A program made the position numbers and the translations under genes. From the NCBI GenBank assembly GCA_051650305.1, contig JBOFIT010000025.1:1-34345 (forward strand): a DNA stretch of 34,345 nt. Direction: 5' to 3'. Positions 23,815 through 30,826 of this stretch are shown here, piece by piece (position 1 is the first letter of the stretch; every line of letters begins with the position of its first letter). The stretch comes from JBOFDK01 sp051650305. Lineage in GTDB: Bacteria > Bacillota > Clostridia > Lachnospirales > Cellulosilyticaceae. The notes below the pieces were generated by a model that made no database searches, was not told the origin of the DNA, and saw only the letters and a list, made by a program, of their open reading frames with translations.

Positions 23815-24855
23815 ATGCTCAGCAAACTTAAATCTTTATTTTCATCTCGCGATGACTTTTATGAAGATGAAGTCTTATATCATAAAAATGGTACGATTAT
23901 GTACGAAGGTGGTATGAAAGGAACGCTTTATCATGGTTCTGGCAAACTTTATGATGAATCAAGTGCACTTATCTATGAAGGTGCATTCAGCAACGGTTTT
24001 CCACATGGTACTGGCACGTCATATTTAGACGTCAATGAATTTTATGAAGGCGACTTCTATAAGGGTGAGCAAACGGGTAAGGGGATTTATCACTGGTCGG
24101 ACGGCTCATCTCATGAAGGCTATTTTCTAAATGGTGTTCGTGAAGGAAAGGGTCGTTTTATAGAAGCTTCAGGTGCTATCTTTGAGGGTACTTTCATGAA
24201 CAATAAACTTCAAGGCTATGGCACAGCTACTTTTGCAAGCGGCAATATTTACGAAGGGGAGTTCCGCGATGGTGTTGCTACTGGACGTGGTAAGCTTATC
24301 TTTAAAGGCATCGGCACTTATGAAGGAGAAGTAGAAAATGCTATTCCTCATGGTAAGGGTACTTATACTTTTGAAGACGGTTCCATGTATCGTGGTGATG
24401 TATCCCATGGCCAAATGACTGGAAAAGGCATGAAGGTCTTTGCCAATGGTCACAAATACATTGGTCAGTTCTTAGATGGTAAGATGCATGGTGTGGGTTG
24501 CTATGAAGATGAACATCATACACGCTATGAAGGAATCTTCGAAGATGACTGTATGATTACACCAACTCATGGATCCCTTACTGTTACAGACCTTGGTAGT
24601 TATGAGGGTGATCTAGAAGATAATATCCCTCATGGTAAGGGAAAATTCACCTTATTGGATGGTAGTATTTACATAGGTGACGTCGTTCATGGTGAAATGA
24701 CTGGTCGAGGCATTAAGCATTTCCCTAATGGGCACAAGTATACAGGTGAATTTGTAAGTGGCAAAATGCAAGGTCACGGTACGTATGAAGATGAACAGGG
24801 CAATAAATTTATGGGCATTTTTGAAGATGATTTTATGACCGAAAGGCATGCCTAG
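23815..24855 (+). CDS. MORN-repeat protein, 346 residues
   Basis: After a ~20-residue basic and acidic head the whole protein is a chain of about thirteen MORN repeats with the pattern YEG-F--G--HG-G, for example YEGDFYKGEQTGKGIY and YEGEFRDGVATGRGKL. There is no signal peptide, catalytic domain or membrane segment. MORN repeats form extended beta-hairpin rods used as scaffolds, sometimes at membranes. The last part is an internal duplication with a period of 94 residues. Ribosome site AGAAGGGTG before the ATG. No function can be assigned; it lies between spmB and a holin gene with no terminator visible after it. Confidence 0.9.
   Translation: MLSKLKSLFSSRDDFYEDEVLYHKNGTIMYEGGMKGTLYHGSGKLYDESSALIYEGAFSNGFPHGTGTSYLDVNEFYEGDFYKGEQTGKGIYHWSDGSSHEGYFLNGVREGKGRFIEASGAIFEGTFMNNKLQGYGTATFASGNIYEGEFRDGVATGRGKLIFKGIGTYEGEVENAIPHGKGTYTFEDGSMYRGDVSHGQMTGKGMKVFANGHKYIGQFLDGKMHGVGCYEDEHHTRYEGIFEDDCMITPTHGSLTVTDLGSYEGDLEDNIPHGKGKFTLLDGSIYIGDVVHGEMTGRGIKHFPNGHKYTGEFVSGKMQGHGTYEDEQGNKFMGIFEDDFMTERHA
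24313..24846 (+). repeat. 282-bp segmental duplication inside the MORN gene
   Basis: Bases 24313-24594 and 24595-24846 encode matching blocks: GTYEGEVENAIPHGKGTY and GSYEGDLEDNIPHGKGKF, then RGDVSHGQMTGKGMK and IGDVVHGEMTGRGIK, NGHKYIGQFLDGKM and NGHKYTGEFVSGKM, GIFEDDCM and GIFEDDFM. About four MORN units were copied as one block. Confidence 0.85.
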
Positions 24856-24862
24856 AACTTTT

Positions 24863-24905
24863 CCTTCCTTTTTTGCATATAGTATACTATCTCATTGAAG
24901 GAAGG
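24863..24905 (+). promoter_or_regulatory. Holin promoter inside a Shine-Dalgarno-sequestering inverted repeat
   Basis: CCTTCCTT (24863-24870) is the exact complement of AAGGAAGG (24898-24905), which is the holin ribosome site. Between the arms lies GCATATAGTATACT (24875-24888), containing TATACT as a -10 and also a CATAnnnTA sporulation-type box with AC 17 bases upstream (24857-24858). A transcript starting here lacks the first arm; a read-through transcript from the MORN gene contains both arms. Confidence 0.5.
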
Positions 24906-24912
24906 TGTCTCT

Positions 24913-25146
24913 ATGGACAAGAATCGTTGGAGAAATTATGGCCTTTGGGTTTCTATTGCAGCCTTTATTCCTCTTCTTTTATCTAGCTTTGGTATCCATA
25001 TTATTCCTAACTACCAAACGGTTGTTAATGCCTTTTTAGGTATTCTCGTTGTTGCTGGAATTATTAGTAATCCCACTACCGCTGATCTTTGGTATGGTGA
25101 TGATACTACACCAGATGATACGACAACGAAAGACCAGACTAAATAA
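24913..25146 (+). CDS. Small holin-like membrane protein
   Basis: 77 residues from the ATG at 24913, with GAAGGAAGG 7 bases upstream. It reads MDKNRWRNYGLWVSIAAFIP, has two hydrophobic helices (about 8-30 and 36-56), then SNPTTADLWYGDD and a charged, Thr/Asp-rich tail. This build, including the PTT motif after the second helix, matches phage phi LC3-type holins (PF04531 group, from memory). Holins make membrane holes for lysin or toxin release. No phage gene or endolysin lies nearby, so it may be a domesticated holin. Alternative: an unrelated small membrane protein. Confidence 0.75.
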   Translation: MDKNRWRNYGLWVSIAAFIPLLLSSFGIHIIPNYQTVVNAFLGILVVAGIISNPTTADLWYGDDTTPDDTTTKDQTK

Positions 25147-25165
25147 ATCTAAATTCAACACATTT

Positions 25166-25203
25166 AAAAAGAGTGTCTTCCCATAGGGTCGACACTCTTT
25201 TAG
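25166..25203. terminator. Terminator after the holin gene
   Basis: AAAAAGAGTGTC / GACACTCTTTT stem with a 13-base loop; can act on both strands and also serve the convergent transporter gene. Confidence 0.85.
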
Positions 25204-25233
25204 TTGAAAAACGACATTTGTAATGTACCTCTT

Positions 25234-26334
25234 CTATAGTCTATGCATATAACTCATCTTTTGCTTATTCTTTTTACTTAGATTTACACTAATTCTTTTC
25301 TTCATATAAAAGCTGATGCAGCTTCCCACAAATAAAAGACTTAATACACCGTAAATGGGATACAGCACTTCTACTAAATTTGAGAATCCTAGTAGGGAAA
25401 ATGGCATGGCGATAATTAAAACGAGAAAGATTCCTTGCTTGTAGGGTATATGAAATTGGGTTTCCATACTTCTCGTCAGACTATAGATATTCGAAATCTG
25501 TGAAGAGAACATCTCAAGCCATATGACGCCCATCATAGCAAGCTGTATACGTCTTCCAACCGTCGCTGCTACTGCTAGTATAGGAATTTCAAATTGTTTA
25601 GGATACGCAGAATGAACAATCATCATAATCACGATAAAAAAACTAATAATCGTTAAGAACACAGAACCCAAAGCTACGCCTTTGACAATGACTTGCTTAT
25701 CTTTTATCTCATGACTAAGTGGTACAAGAATGCCTATAATCGAAATAATATTGAAACTTGCATAAATAAGGCTAGAAGGTAAAAAATGCTGCTTTTGGGG
25801 TGGCAGATTCGTAATGTAATCCCATGTCATCATTGTCGGCTCTGCTTTAATGATCCCCACAAAAATAAGCGTTAGGACAATTAATAAACAAGGTACAATG
25901 ATACTATTCACTTCGAAAAGCCCCTCTGTCTTACGTAGGAGAAATATGACACTACACCCTATCATCACCACAAGCCCTATCCACTTCGGCACATGAAAGA
26001 ATTGCTGAATAACCGCACTACTTCCTGCCAAAATAATAGATGTGCTACTAATCAAAAAAAGCGTTAGCGTTATATTTGTAAATATTCCTATTTTCTTAGT
26101 ACATACCAATGCTACAAACTCACTATAAGACTGTGTCTTATGTTCACTGCTTATTTCTACAATCATCTTACCAACGATGATATAGAGTAATGCACATATC
26201 CCAAGTCCTATGAGACTTTTATAGCCAAACACTGAAAAAAATTGATTTAACTCTCTTCCTGAGGATAATCCCGCGCCTACGATGCTTCCTATAAATACCA
26301 TCGCAACTTGAAAAATCCTTATATGCTTCTTCAT
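25234..26334 (-). CDS. YkvI-like membrane transporter (APC/LeuT superfamily)
   Basis: 366 residues with about ten membrane helices. The first helix carries FIGSIVGAGLSSGRELNQFF, the unwound Gly-rich motif at the substrate site in LeuT-fold transporters, and the whole length matches the YkvI group (COG3814), which has no known substrate. GGGGGAGG lies just upstream of the ATG at 26334. Transcribed alone, convergent with the holin gene. Substrate unknown. Confidence 0.85.
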   Translation of the reverse strand: MKKHIRIFQVAMVFIGSIVGAGLSSGRELNQFFSVFGYKSLIGLGICALLYIIVGKMIVEISSEHKTQSYSEFVALVCTKKIGIFTNITLTLFLISSTSIILAGSSAVIQQFFHVPKWIGLVVMIGCSVIFLLRKTEGLFEVNSIIVPCLLIVLTLIFVGIIKAEPTMMTWDYITNLPPQKQHFLPSSLIYASFNIISIIGILVPLSHEIKDKQVIVKGVALGSVFLTIISFFIVIMMIVHSAYPKQFEIPILAVAATVGRRIQLAMMGVIWLEMFSSQISNIYSLTRSMETQFHIPYKQGIFLVLIIAMPFSLLGFSNLVEVLYPIYGVLSLLFVGSCISFYMKKRISVNLSKKNKQKMSYMHRL

Positions 26335-26415
26335 AGTCCTCCCCCTTTTTTTGATACCCTTGTCCTACTTTAATATATATATTCTTTTTCAAAAAAAATA
26401 TGTATGAATAATTGT

Positions 26416-26453
26416 TGATATAATGTCATTTTTTGTCATGCGTGCATACTATA
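26416..26453 (+). promoter_or_regulatory. Upstream elements of the cysteine-rich protein gene
   Basis: An extended -10, TGATATAAT (26416-26424), and further on CATACTATA (26445-26453), which fits the CATAnnnTA of sigma-K and nearly the CATACAnT of sigma-E. TCATTTT (26426-26432) is close to a sigma-E -35, but the 12-base spacing is short. Two GTCAT copies and the palindrome ATGCGTGCAT overlap it. Which sigma factor is used cannot be decided. Confidence 0.4.
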
Positions 26454-26497
26454 TTTAGTGTAATAACCATATATAAACATTTTTAAGGAGGAATACT

Positions 26498-27274
26498 ATG
26501 TCTTATAATTGTTGTAAACCTAATTGTTGCGCAAAACCTTGCGATTGTAACTGTAATACTTGTAATGAATCTAATTGCCAAACTTGTGAACCTAATCCAA
26601 ATGTTAACTTATCAAAATGTGCTGGTTATGGCACCGTAAACAGATGCAATTGTGCTTGCCCTCCAAAACCAATTAAACCTAATCCAGACTGTGGTTGTGG
26701 CTGCAACTGCGATTGTAACTGTAATTGTGGATGTCACAAACCTTGTGATTGCCAATCTGAATGTGGTTGTACAAAACCTTGCCATTGCAAACCAGCTTGT
26801 GGTTGCACAAACCCTTGCATCCAACCTCGTCGTAGACCTGACTGCGGTTGCGAACCTGATTGTGGTTGCACTAACCCTTGTATCCAACCTCGTCGCAAAC
26901 CTGAATGCGGTTGCGAACCTGATTGTGGTTGCACTAACCCTTGTATCCAACCTCGTCGCAAACCTGAATGCGACCAAAGACCTGATTGTGGTTGTACCAA
27001 TCCTTGTATCCAACCTCGTCGTAAACCTGAATGTGGCCAAAGACCTGACTGTGGTTGCGGTTGTACCAATCCTTGTATCCAACCTCGTCATAAACCTGAA
27101 TGCGAATGTGATTATAGACCTTCTTGTGATTGTGAATCTTCTTGTGATTGCAATTCAGGTTGTGGCTGTACACATCCTTGTATCCAACCTCGTGAAAAAG
27201 GTTCTTGTGGCTGCAATTGCCCAACTACTGGTGCTGGTAAAAACCAAACAACTTGGGGACGTTGCTACTATTAA
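26498..27274 (+). CDS. Cysteine-rich repeat protein, 258 residues
   Basis: By my count 63 of 258 residues are cysteine (about 24 percent). The N-terminus is MSYNCCKPNCCAKPCDCNCN; a mixed Cys/Asn region follows; from about residue 100 on there are six copies of a unit built on CGCTNPCIQPRRKPEC, mostly 21 residues long; the end is TTWGRCYY. No signal peptide, membrane helix or enzyme motif. AAGGAGG 8 bases before the ATG and a strong terminator show a real gene. I do not recognise a family. Cysteine-rich proteins of this type build spore coat or exosporium layers in clostridia (CdeC and CdeM of C. difficile are cysteine-rich) or store metals. A structural spore protein is my first guess, a metallothionein-like protein the second. 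Confidence 0.85.
   Translation: MSYNCCKPNCCAKPCDCNCNTCNESNCQTCEPNPNVNLSKCAGYGTVNRCNCACPPKPIKPNPDCGCGCNCDCNCNCGCHKPCDCQSECGCTKPCHCKPACGCTNPCIQPRRRPDCGCEPDCGCTNPCIQPRRKPECGCEPDCGCTNPCIQPRRKPECDQRPDCGCTNPCIQPRRKPECGQRPDCGCGCTNPCIQPRHKPECECDYRPSCDCESSCDCNSGCGCTHPCIQPREKGSCGCNCPTTGAGKNQTTWGRCYY
26810..27190 (+). repeat. 63-bp tandem repeats in the cysteine-rich gene
   Basis: Copies of the AACCCTTG or AATCCTTG start at 26810, 26873, 26936, 26999 and 27068, with a sixth related copy near 27173. The first four are exactly 63 bases apart; the later spacings are 69 and about 105. Copies two and three are nearly identical, which points to recent expansion. Confidence 0.9.
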
Positions 27275-27295
27275 TCCTCACTTTAAGATCACATC

Positions 27296-27327
27296 TAAAA
27301 AGGAGCTCGCCTATGAGCTCCCTTTTT
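27296..27327 (+). terminator. Terminator of the cysteine-rich gene
   Basis: AAAAAGGAGCTC / GAGCTCCCTTTTT around a 6-base loop. Confidence 0.9.
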
Positions 27328-27392
27328 AATCATTTTTTTCGTTGTTAATCATATATTATACTATACATTACGTTATATAAGGGGGGATTCTA

Positions 27393-27716
27393 TTGTCATC
27401 TATTACTTGTCAGCTCTTTAATCATTCTGATATGGTTCTTTCAGAACTCTACTTATGTGCCGATACACTTCCTCCCTTTTTACAGAGTTGTACAATCCTT
27501 CGTGAACGTGGAAGTTTTGCATTCAATGCACCTTTTTCAGATATACCCTTAGGTAATCTTTATCCTCTAGAGATATGCACCCTTGCTTTTGAGTGGCTTG
27601 ATACAAATGGCTCTTTATCTGAAAATGATGTGTTACTTTTTTTAAGTTTGGACTCGCCAGTTACACTTTCACAACCACTTGAAGAGCTCTTTTCTGTTAG
27701 TTTTTTGAATATTTAG
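27393..27716 (+). CDS. Unrecognised small protein, 107 residues, TTG start
   Basis: Starts at a TTG with GGGGGG about 6 bases upstream. The sequence (MSSITCQLFNHSDMVLSELY at the start, then LPPFLQSCTILRERGSFAFN) is soluble, acidic and looks beta-rich, with three cysteines. No family recognised. It follows the cysteine-rich gene after its terminator and may have its own AT-rich promoter (27342-27370). Its position suggests, but does not show, a link to the cysteine-rich protein. Confidence 0.65.
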   Translation: MSSITCQLFNHSDMVLSELYLCADTLPPFLQSCTILRERGSFAFNAPFSDIPLGNLYPLEICTLAFEWLDTNGSLSENDVLLFLSLDSPVTLSQPLEELFSVSFLNI

Positions 27717-27803
27717 TTTTTAGTACTACTTCTATATACAACTTGCACTAACATTTTTATTTTTTTTCTTATAAATAGGTATATTTAAATAACATCCAAG
27801 TTA

Positions 27804-27812
27804 TGCTATACT
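27804..27812 (+). promoter_or_regulatory. Extended -10 promoter of the universal stress gene
   Basis: TGCTATACT, about 30 bases before the start codon. Confidence 0.55.
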
Positions 27813-27843
27813 TTATATATACTTTGAAAAAGGAGGACTTTCT

Positions 27844-28281
27844 ATGAGTATCACAAAAATACTTGTCCCAATTACTAATATGATTGATCCTAAGCTACTT
27901 CACTATACACAGGAGTTAGCTACGGAAAATAATGCCTCACTTATTATCTTATATATCACAAGTCCTCTCACTTTGACTAACTACTACACTTATCCTAGTA
28001 TGCTTTATTCTATTGCTAATATGAACATGGATAGTATCCAGCTGGCACATGAAAGCCTTGCTGAAAAGATTGATACACTTGTAGGTGACTTCCCTCACGA
28101 GACCCTTTGTCTAGTAGGCCCTACTACAGATACTATTTTACGTGTAGCCGAGCAAAAACACGTGGACCTTATCGTCATTCCTGGCCCACCTGAGACGTCT
28201 TCTGGTAAATTCATGGTGAAACCAAAGTGCGACAAGCTTTCTAAAAAGACAAAAATCCCTGTAATGGTTTACAGAGATTAA
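27844..28281 (+). CDS. Universal stress protein (UspA family)
   Basis: 145 residues. The alpha/beta fold is clear: ITKILVPITNMIDPKLLHYTQELA, then ASLIILYIT, VDLIVIPGPP and the final TKIPVMVYRD. The ATP-binding G-2x-G-9x-G-S loop is poorly kept: after PGPPETSSGKF comes KCDKLSKKTKIPV. So it may be of the non-nucleotide-binding type. Role unknown beyond family. AGGAGG 8 bases before the ATG; single gene unit. It is distinct from the KdpD-like USP gene before tdk. Confidence 0.88.
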   Translation: MSITKILVPITNMIDPKLLHYTQELATENNASLIILYITSPLTLTNYYTYPSMLYSIANMNMDSIQLAHESLAEKIDTLVGDFPHETLCLVGPTTDTILRVAEQKHVDLIVIPGPPETSSGKFMVKPKCDKLSKKTKIPVMVYRD

Positions 28282-28293
28282 TATAGAACTTTT

Positions 28294-28324
28294 AACGAGA
28301 TACCCGAGTATCTCGTTTTATTTT
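28294..28324 (+). terminator. Terminator of the universal stress gene
   Basis: AACGAGATAC / GTATCTCGTT with loop CCGA and a T-rich tail. The tail runs directly into the next -35. Confidence 0.9.
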
Positions 28325-28350
28325 GACAAAATCTATTTTTTTGCTATAAT
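28323..28350 (+). promoter_or_regulatory. Strong sigma-A promoter of the TtcA-like gene
   Basis: Perfect TTGACA (28323-28328), 16-base spacer ending TGC, perfect TATAAT (28345-28350). The best consensus promoter in the window. Confidence 0.9.
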
Positions 28351-28384
28351 GTGGGCAGATAAAATTCAATTCTCGAGGTGACAA

Positions 28385-29206
28385 ATGACGCTTAAACCCC
28401 TTCCCCAAATCGAACGTAGTATCCAGACAACCTATCGTAAATATATATGGGCTCCTTTTCTTAAAGCCCTCAAAGACTATGAACTTATAAGCCCTGGTGA
28501 CACTGTGGGTATCGCTATCTCTGGTGGCAAAGATAGCCTTCTTATGGCGAAGCTTTTCCAGCTCTTAGAACGCCACTCGGAGTTCCCCTTTAAAGTAGTC
28601 TTCTTATCCATGGACCCTGGCTTCAATGAAGCTAATAAGGCGAATCTTCACGCCAACTGTGCACACCTTGAACTGCCTGTACACTTTTATGACTCGGACG
28701 TTTTTGAAGTAGTGGAGCGCATCTCCCAGGAGTACCCTTGCTACATGTGTGCACGTATGCGTCGCGGCTTCCTCTACCGTAAAGCGAAAGAACTGGGCTG
28801 CAATAAGCTAGCTCTTGGTCACCACTTTGATGATGTGATTGAGACCACTTTATTGAACGTCCTTTATGCTGGCAACTTCAAGACCATGGTACCTAAGCTA
28901 CATGCCCAAAACTTTGAGAATTTAGAGCTTATCCGCCCGATGTACTACATCCGCGAAGAATCCATCAAAAGCTTCACCCGTGCTAATGGCATACCTGCTA
29001 TGAACTGTGGTTGTGCCGTAGCAGCTGGTGAGACCTCTAGCAAACGAGCTGAAGTGAAGGCACTGATCCAAACCCTTAAGGCTGTGAATCCAAATGTGGA
29101 CAAGTCTATCTTTAAGGCAGCGGAGAATGTAAATCTAGATGCTATCCTAGGTTTCCAGCAAGGAGATAGTAAACTCGGCTTTTTAGACCTGTATAACAAG
29201 GAATAG
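28385..29206 (+). CDS. TtcA-like PP-loop tRNA thiolation protein
   Basis: 273 residues. PP-loop ATP pyrophosphatase motif SGGKDSLLMAKL near residue 44, the cysteine pair CYMCARMRRGFLYR near 118, GHHFDDVIETTLLN near 145 and a third cysteine group NCGCAVAAG near 212. These match TtcA, which uses an iron-sulfur cluster to make 2-thiocytidine at tRNA position 32. The similar TilS and TtuA groups differ in the cysteine layout, so a related tRNA thiolase remains possible. GAGGTG before the ATG and a consensus promoter suggest high expression. Confidence 0.85.
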   Translation: MTLKPLPQIERSIQTTYRKYIWAPFLKALKDYELISPGDTVGIAISGGKDSLLMAKLFQLLERHSEFPFKVVFLSMDPGFNEANKANLHANCAHLELPVHFYDSDVFEVVERISQEYPCYMCARMRRGFLYRKAKELGCNKLALGHHFDDVIETTLLNVLYAGNFKTMVPKLHAQNFENLELIRPMYYIREESIKSFTRANGIPAMNCGCAVAAGETSSKRAEVKALIQTLKAVNPNVDKSIFKAAENVNLDAILGFQQGDSKLGFLDLYNKE

Positions 29207-29215
29207 TCCCTGTAC

Positions 29216-29237
29216 TTAAGCCTCCTGGGAGGTTTAA
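29216..29237. other. Weak hairpin after the TtcA-like gene
   Basis: TTAAGCCTC / GAGGTTTAA around CTGG without a T-run; perhaps an mRNA 3' end structure. Confidence 0.35.
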
Positions 29238-29290
29238 TACTTTCCGCAAAAGCAGTCACTCCTTCTACCTATTAATTTCACCAACCATAT

Positions 29291-29330
29291 AAAGAACAGC
29301 CCTGAGGCATCTACCTCAGGGCTGTCTTTA
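29291..29330. terminator. Bidirectional terminator
   Basis: ACAGCCCTGAGG / CCTCAGGGCTGT around a 6-base loop, with AAAG and CTTT flanks. Ends the alcohol dehydrogenase gene and perhaps the TtcA-like gene. Confidence 0.85.
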
Positions 29331-29334
29331 TATA

Positions 29335-30432
29335 CTATGCTTTAAAACTACGTCTATAGATAGCTGCGATTTCCTCTCGCCCTACTTCTTCAGGGTGATT
29401 TTGCAGCTTAGCAGCATTGCTACACATCTCTTCTGTGAAAGCTGCTACTTCTTCATTTGATAATGTCACCTTGTGCTCACACAGAATCGCTAGAATCTTT
29501 TCCAGCTCCTCATGAGAGCGTAGTCCTAGAAGCTGGTGGATACGCTGTACCTTTGTCTGGTCTTTGAAGCATCTTAGGTAATGGATATAAAGTGCGCCGT
29601 TAGCTAAGCCATGTGCCATACCTTTGTGGTACGTAAGGGCGTAGCCCATCCCATGAGGTAAGCTAGTACCAGTCTGAGCGATAGCTATTCCACCAAGCAT
29701 AGAAGCGAACATAAGGTCTTCTCTTGTCTCATAAGTGAAGAACTTGCTAAGAAGTGCATCGATACAACCACCAAAGCGACGTAAACCTTCTTCTACGAAA
29801 AGGTCACTCATTGGATTGCTCTTCTTACTTAAGTAACTTTCTACAAGGTGACTAAATGCATCAACACCTGTATTCAGTGTGATATCCGCTGGCATCTCCA
29901 TCATATAGCTCGCATCCATAAATGCCAGTGTAGGGAAGATACGATGGCCGATATTCTTCTTTGTCTTAGCCTTATGATCAGTAGCGATGGCATACTGTGT
30001 CACTTCTGTACCTGTGCCTGCTGTAGTTGGTACGGCAACGATAGGTAAGCTTTCTAGCAGTTCGCCACCGATAAGTGTATCTGCTGTGAGGTGTGGATTG
30101 CGAATCATAACACCGATCCCTTTAGCGGCATCGATAGGTGAACCCCCACCTATACCGATGATAAATGTGACGCCTTCTGCTACACCTAGATCCTTTGCAC
30201 GCTCCATCGTCTCTAGTGATGGATTCTCTTCAATCTCATCAAATACCACATACTCAATCTCACAGCTTGCAAGTGCCTCTTGTACATCCTTTAAAGACCC
30301 ATTTCGCTTCGCCGATGTACGCCCTGTGATGATGTACGCTTTCTTACCAAAAGCCTTTAGTAATTCCTTATTGTCTGCAATACAATTTTTACCCATTACA
30401 ATTTTGGTTGGCATCTCATAATTAAAAAACAT
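29335..30432 (-). CDS. Iron-containing (group III) alcohol dehydrogenase
   Basis: 365 residues, normal length. NAD-binding GIGGGSPIDAAKG is at about 96-108, PTTAGTGTEVTQYA near 135, and the metal ligands are in DAFSHLVE (Asp and His) and SLPHGMGYALTYHKGMAHG (two His). The enzyme reduces aldehydes or oxidises alcohols with NAD(P)H; exact substrate (butanol, propanediol, other) is not visible. AAAGGAG 8 bases before the ATG. It lies 25 bases after the DUF1294 gene and is very probably in one operon with it. Confidence 0.93.
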   Translation of the reverse strand: MFFNYEMPTKIVMGKNCIADNKELLKAFGKKAYIITGRTSAKRNGSLKDVQEALASCEIEYVVFDEIEENPSLETMERAKDLGVAEGVTFIIGIGGGSPIDAAKGIGVMIRNPHLTADTLIGGELLESLPIVAVPTTAGTGTEVTQYAIATDHKAKTKKNIGHRIFPTLAFMDASYMMEMPADITLNTGVDAFSHLVESYLSKKSNPMSDLFVEEGLRRFGGCIDALLSKFFTYETREDLMFASMLGGIAIAQTGTSLPHGMGYALTYHKGMAHGLANGALYIHYLRCFKDQTKVQRIHQLLGLRSHEELEKILAILCEHKVTLSNEEVAAFTEEMCSNAAKLQNHPEEVGREEIAAIYRRSFKA

Positions 30433-30457
30433 TTCATTTCTCCTTTTGTCTTGTATT

Positions 30458-30733
30458 TTAAACCATCAGATATTCCATGATTATAAAGCCTACTACGAGA
30501 ATCTGTGCTATAAGGATAGCTGGCAGTCCCCACTTGAAATACCAATGCTTTGTCTTATGTCTAAAAGTCTCCATACCGGCAATGCTTCCTATGCTACCTC
30601 CGAGAATTGCTAGCATAAACAATGTGGCCTCTGGAATACGGTATTGCTTTAATTTTGCACGCTTTTTATCACTATACATGCTCAAAAATCCCATCAGATT
30701 TAGAATCCCCAAATAAAGTAAAATATACTTCAT
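30458..30733 (-). CDS. DUF1294 small membrane protein
   Basis: 91 residues from the second of two adjacent ATGs, 6 bases after AGGAGG (the first is too close). Three hydrophobic helices; the motif NLMGFLSMYSDKKRAK and LGGSIGSIAGMETFRHKTKHWYF are typical of DUF1294, a family of unknown function in many Firmicutes. First gene of a two-gene operon with the alcohol dehydrogenase. Extended -10 TGGTATACT on the minus strand at 30771-30763. Confidence 0.9.
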   Translation of the reverse strand: MKYILLYLGILNLMGFLSMYSDKKRAKLKQYRIPEATLFMLAILGGSIGSIAGMETFRHKTKHWYFKWGLPAILIAQILVVGFIIMEYLMV

Positions 30734-30762
30734 CATACGCCTCCTTTGTATGCTTTTAATTT

Positions 30763-30771
30763 AGTATACCA
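30763..30771 (-). promoter_or_regulatory. Extended -10 promoter of the DUF1294-adh operon
   Basis: Minus strand TGGTATACT, about 30 bases before the start codon. Confidence 0.55.
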
Positions 30772-30787
30772 TTATTTAAGTTTGATA

Positions 30788-30814
30788 AAAAGAAAAAGCA
30801 CCCCATGGGTGCCT
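30788..30814 (-). terminator. Terminator of the GH18-like gene
   Basis: Minus strand GCACCC-ATG-GGGTGC followed by TTTTTC. Confidence 0.85.
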
Positions 30815-30826
30815 TCTCTCAATGTC

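Noticed and set aside
24895..25146. Remnant prophage around the holin gene
   Set aside because: Neighbours are spmAB, a MORN gene and a YkvI-like transporter; no endolysin, tail, integrase or attachment-site repeat is seen.
26612..27329. Long open frames on both strands across the cysteine-rich gene (up to 225 codons on plus, 159 on minus)
   Set aside because: They arise because the 63-bp repeat lacks stop codons in several frames; they have no ribosome sites and monotonous composition. Only the frame starting at 26498 has proper start and stop signals.
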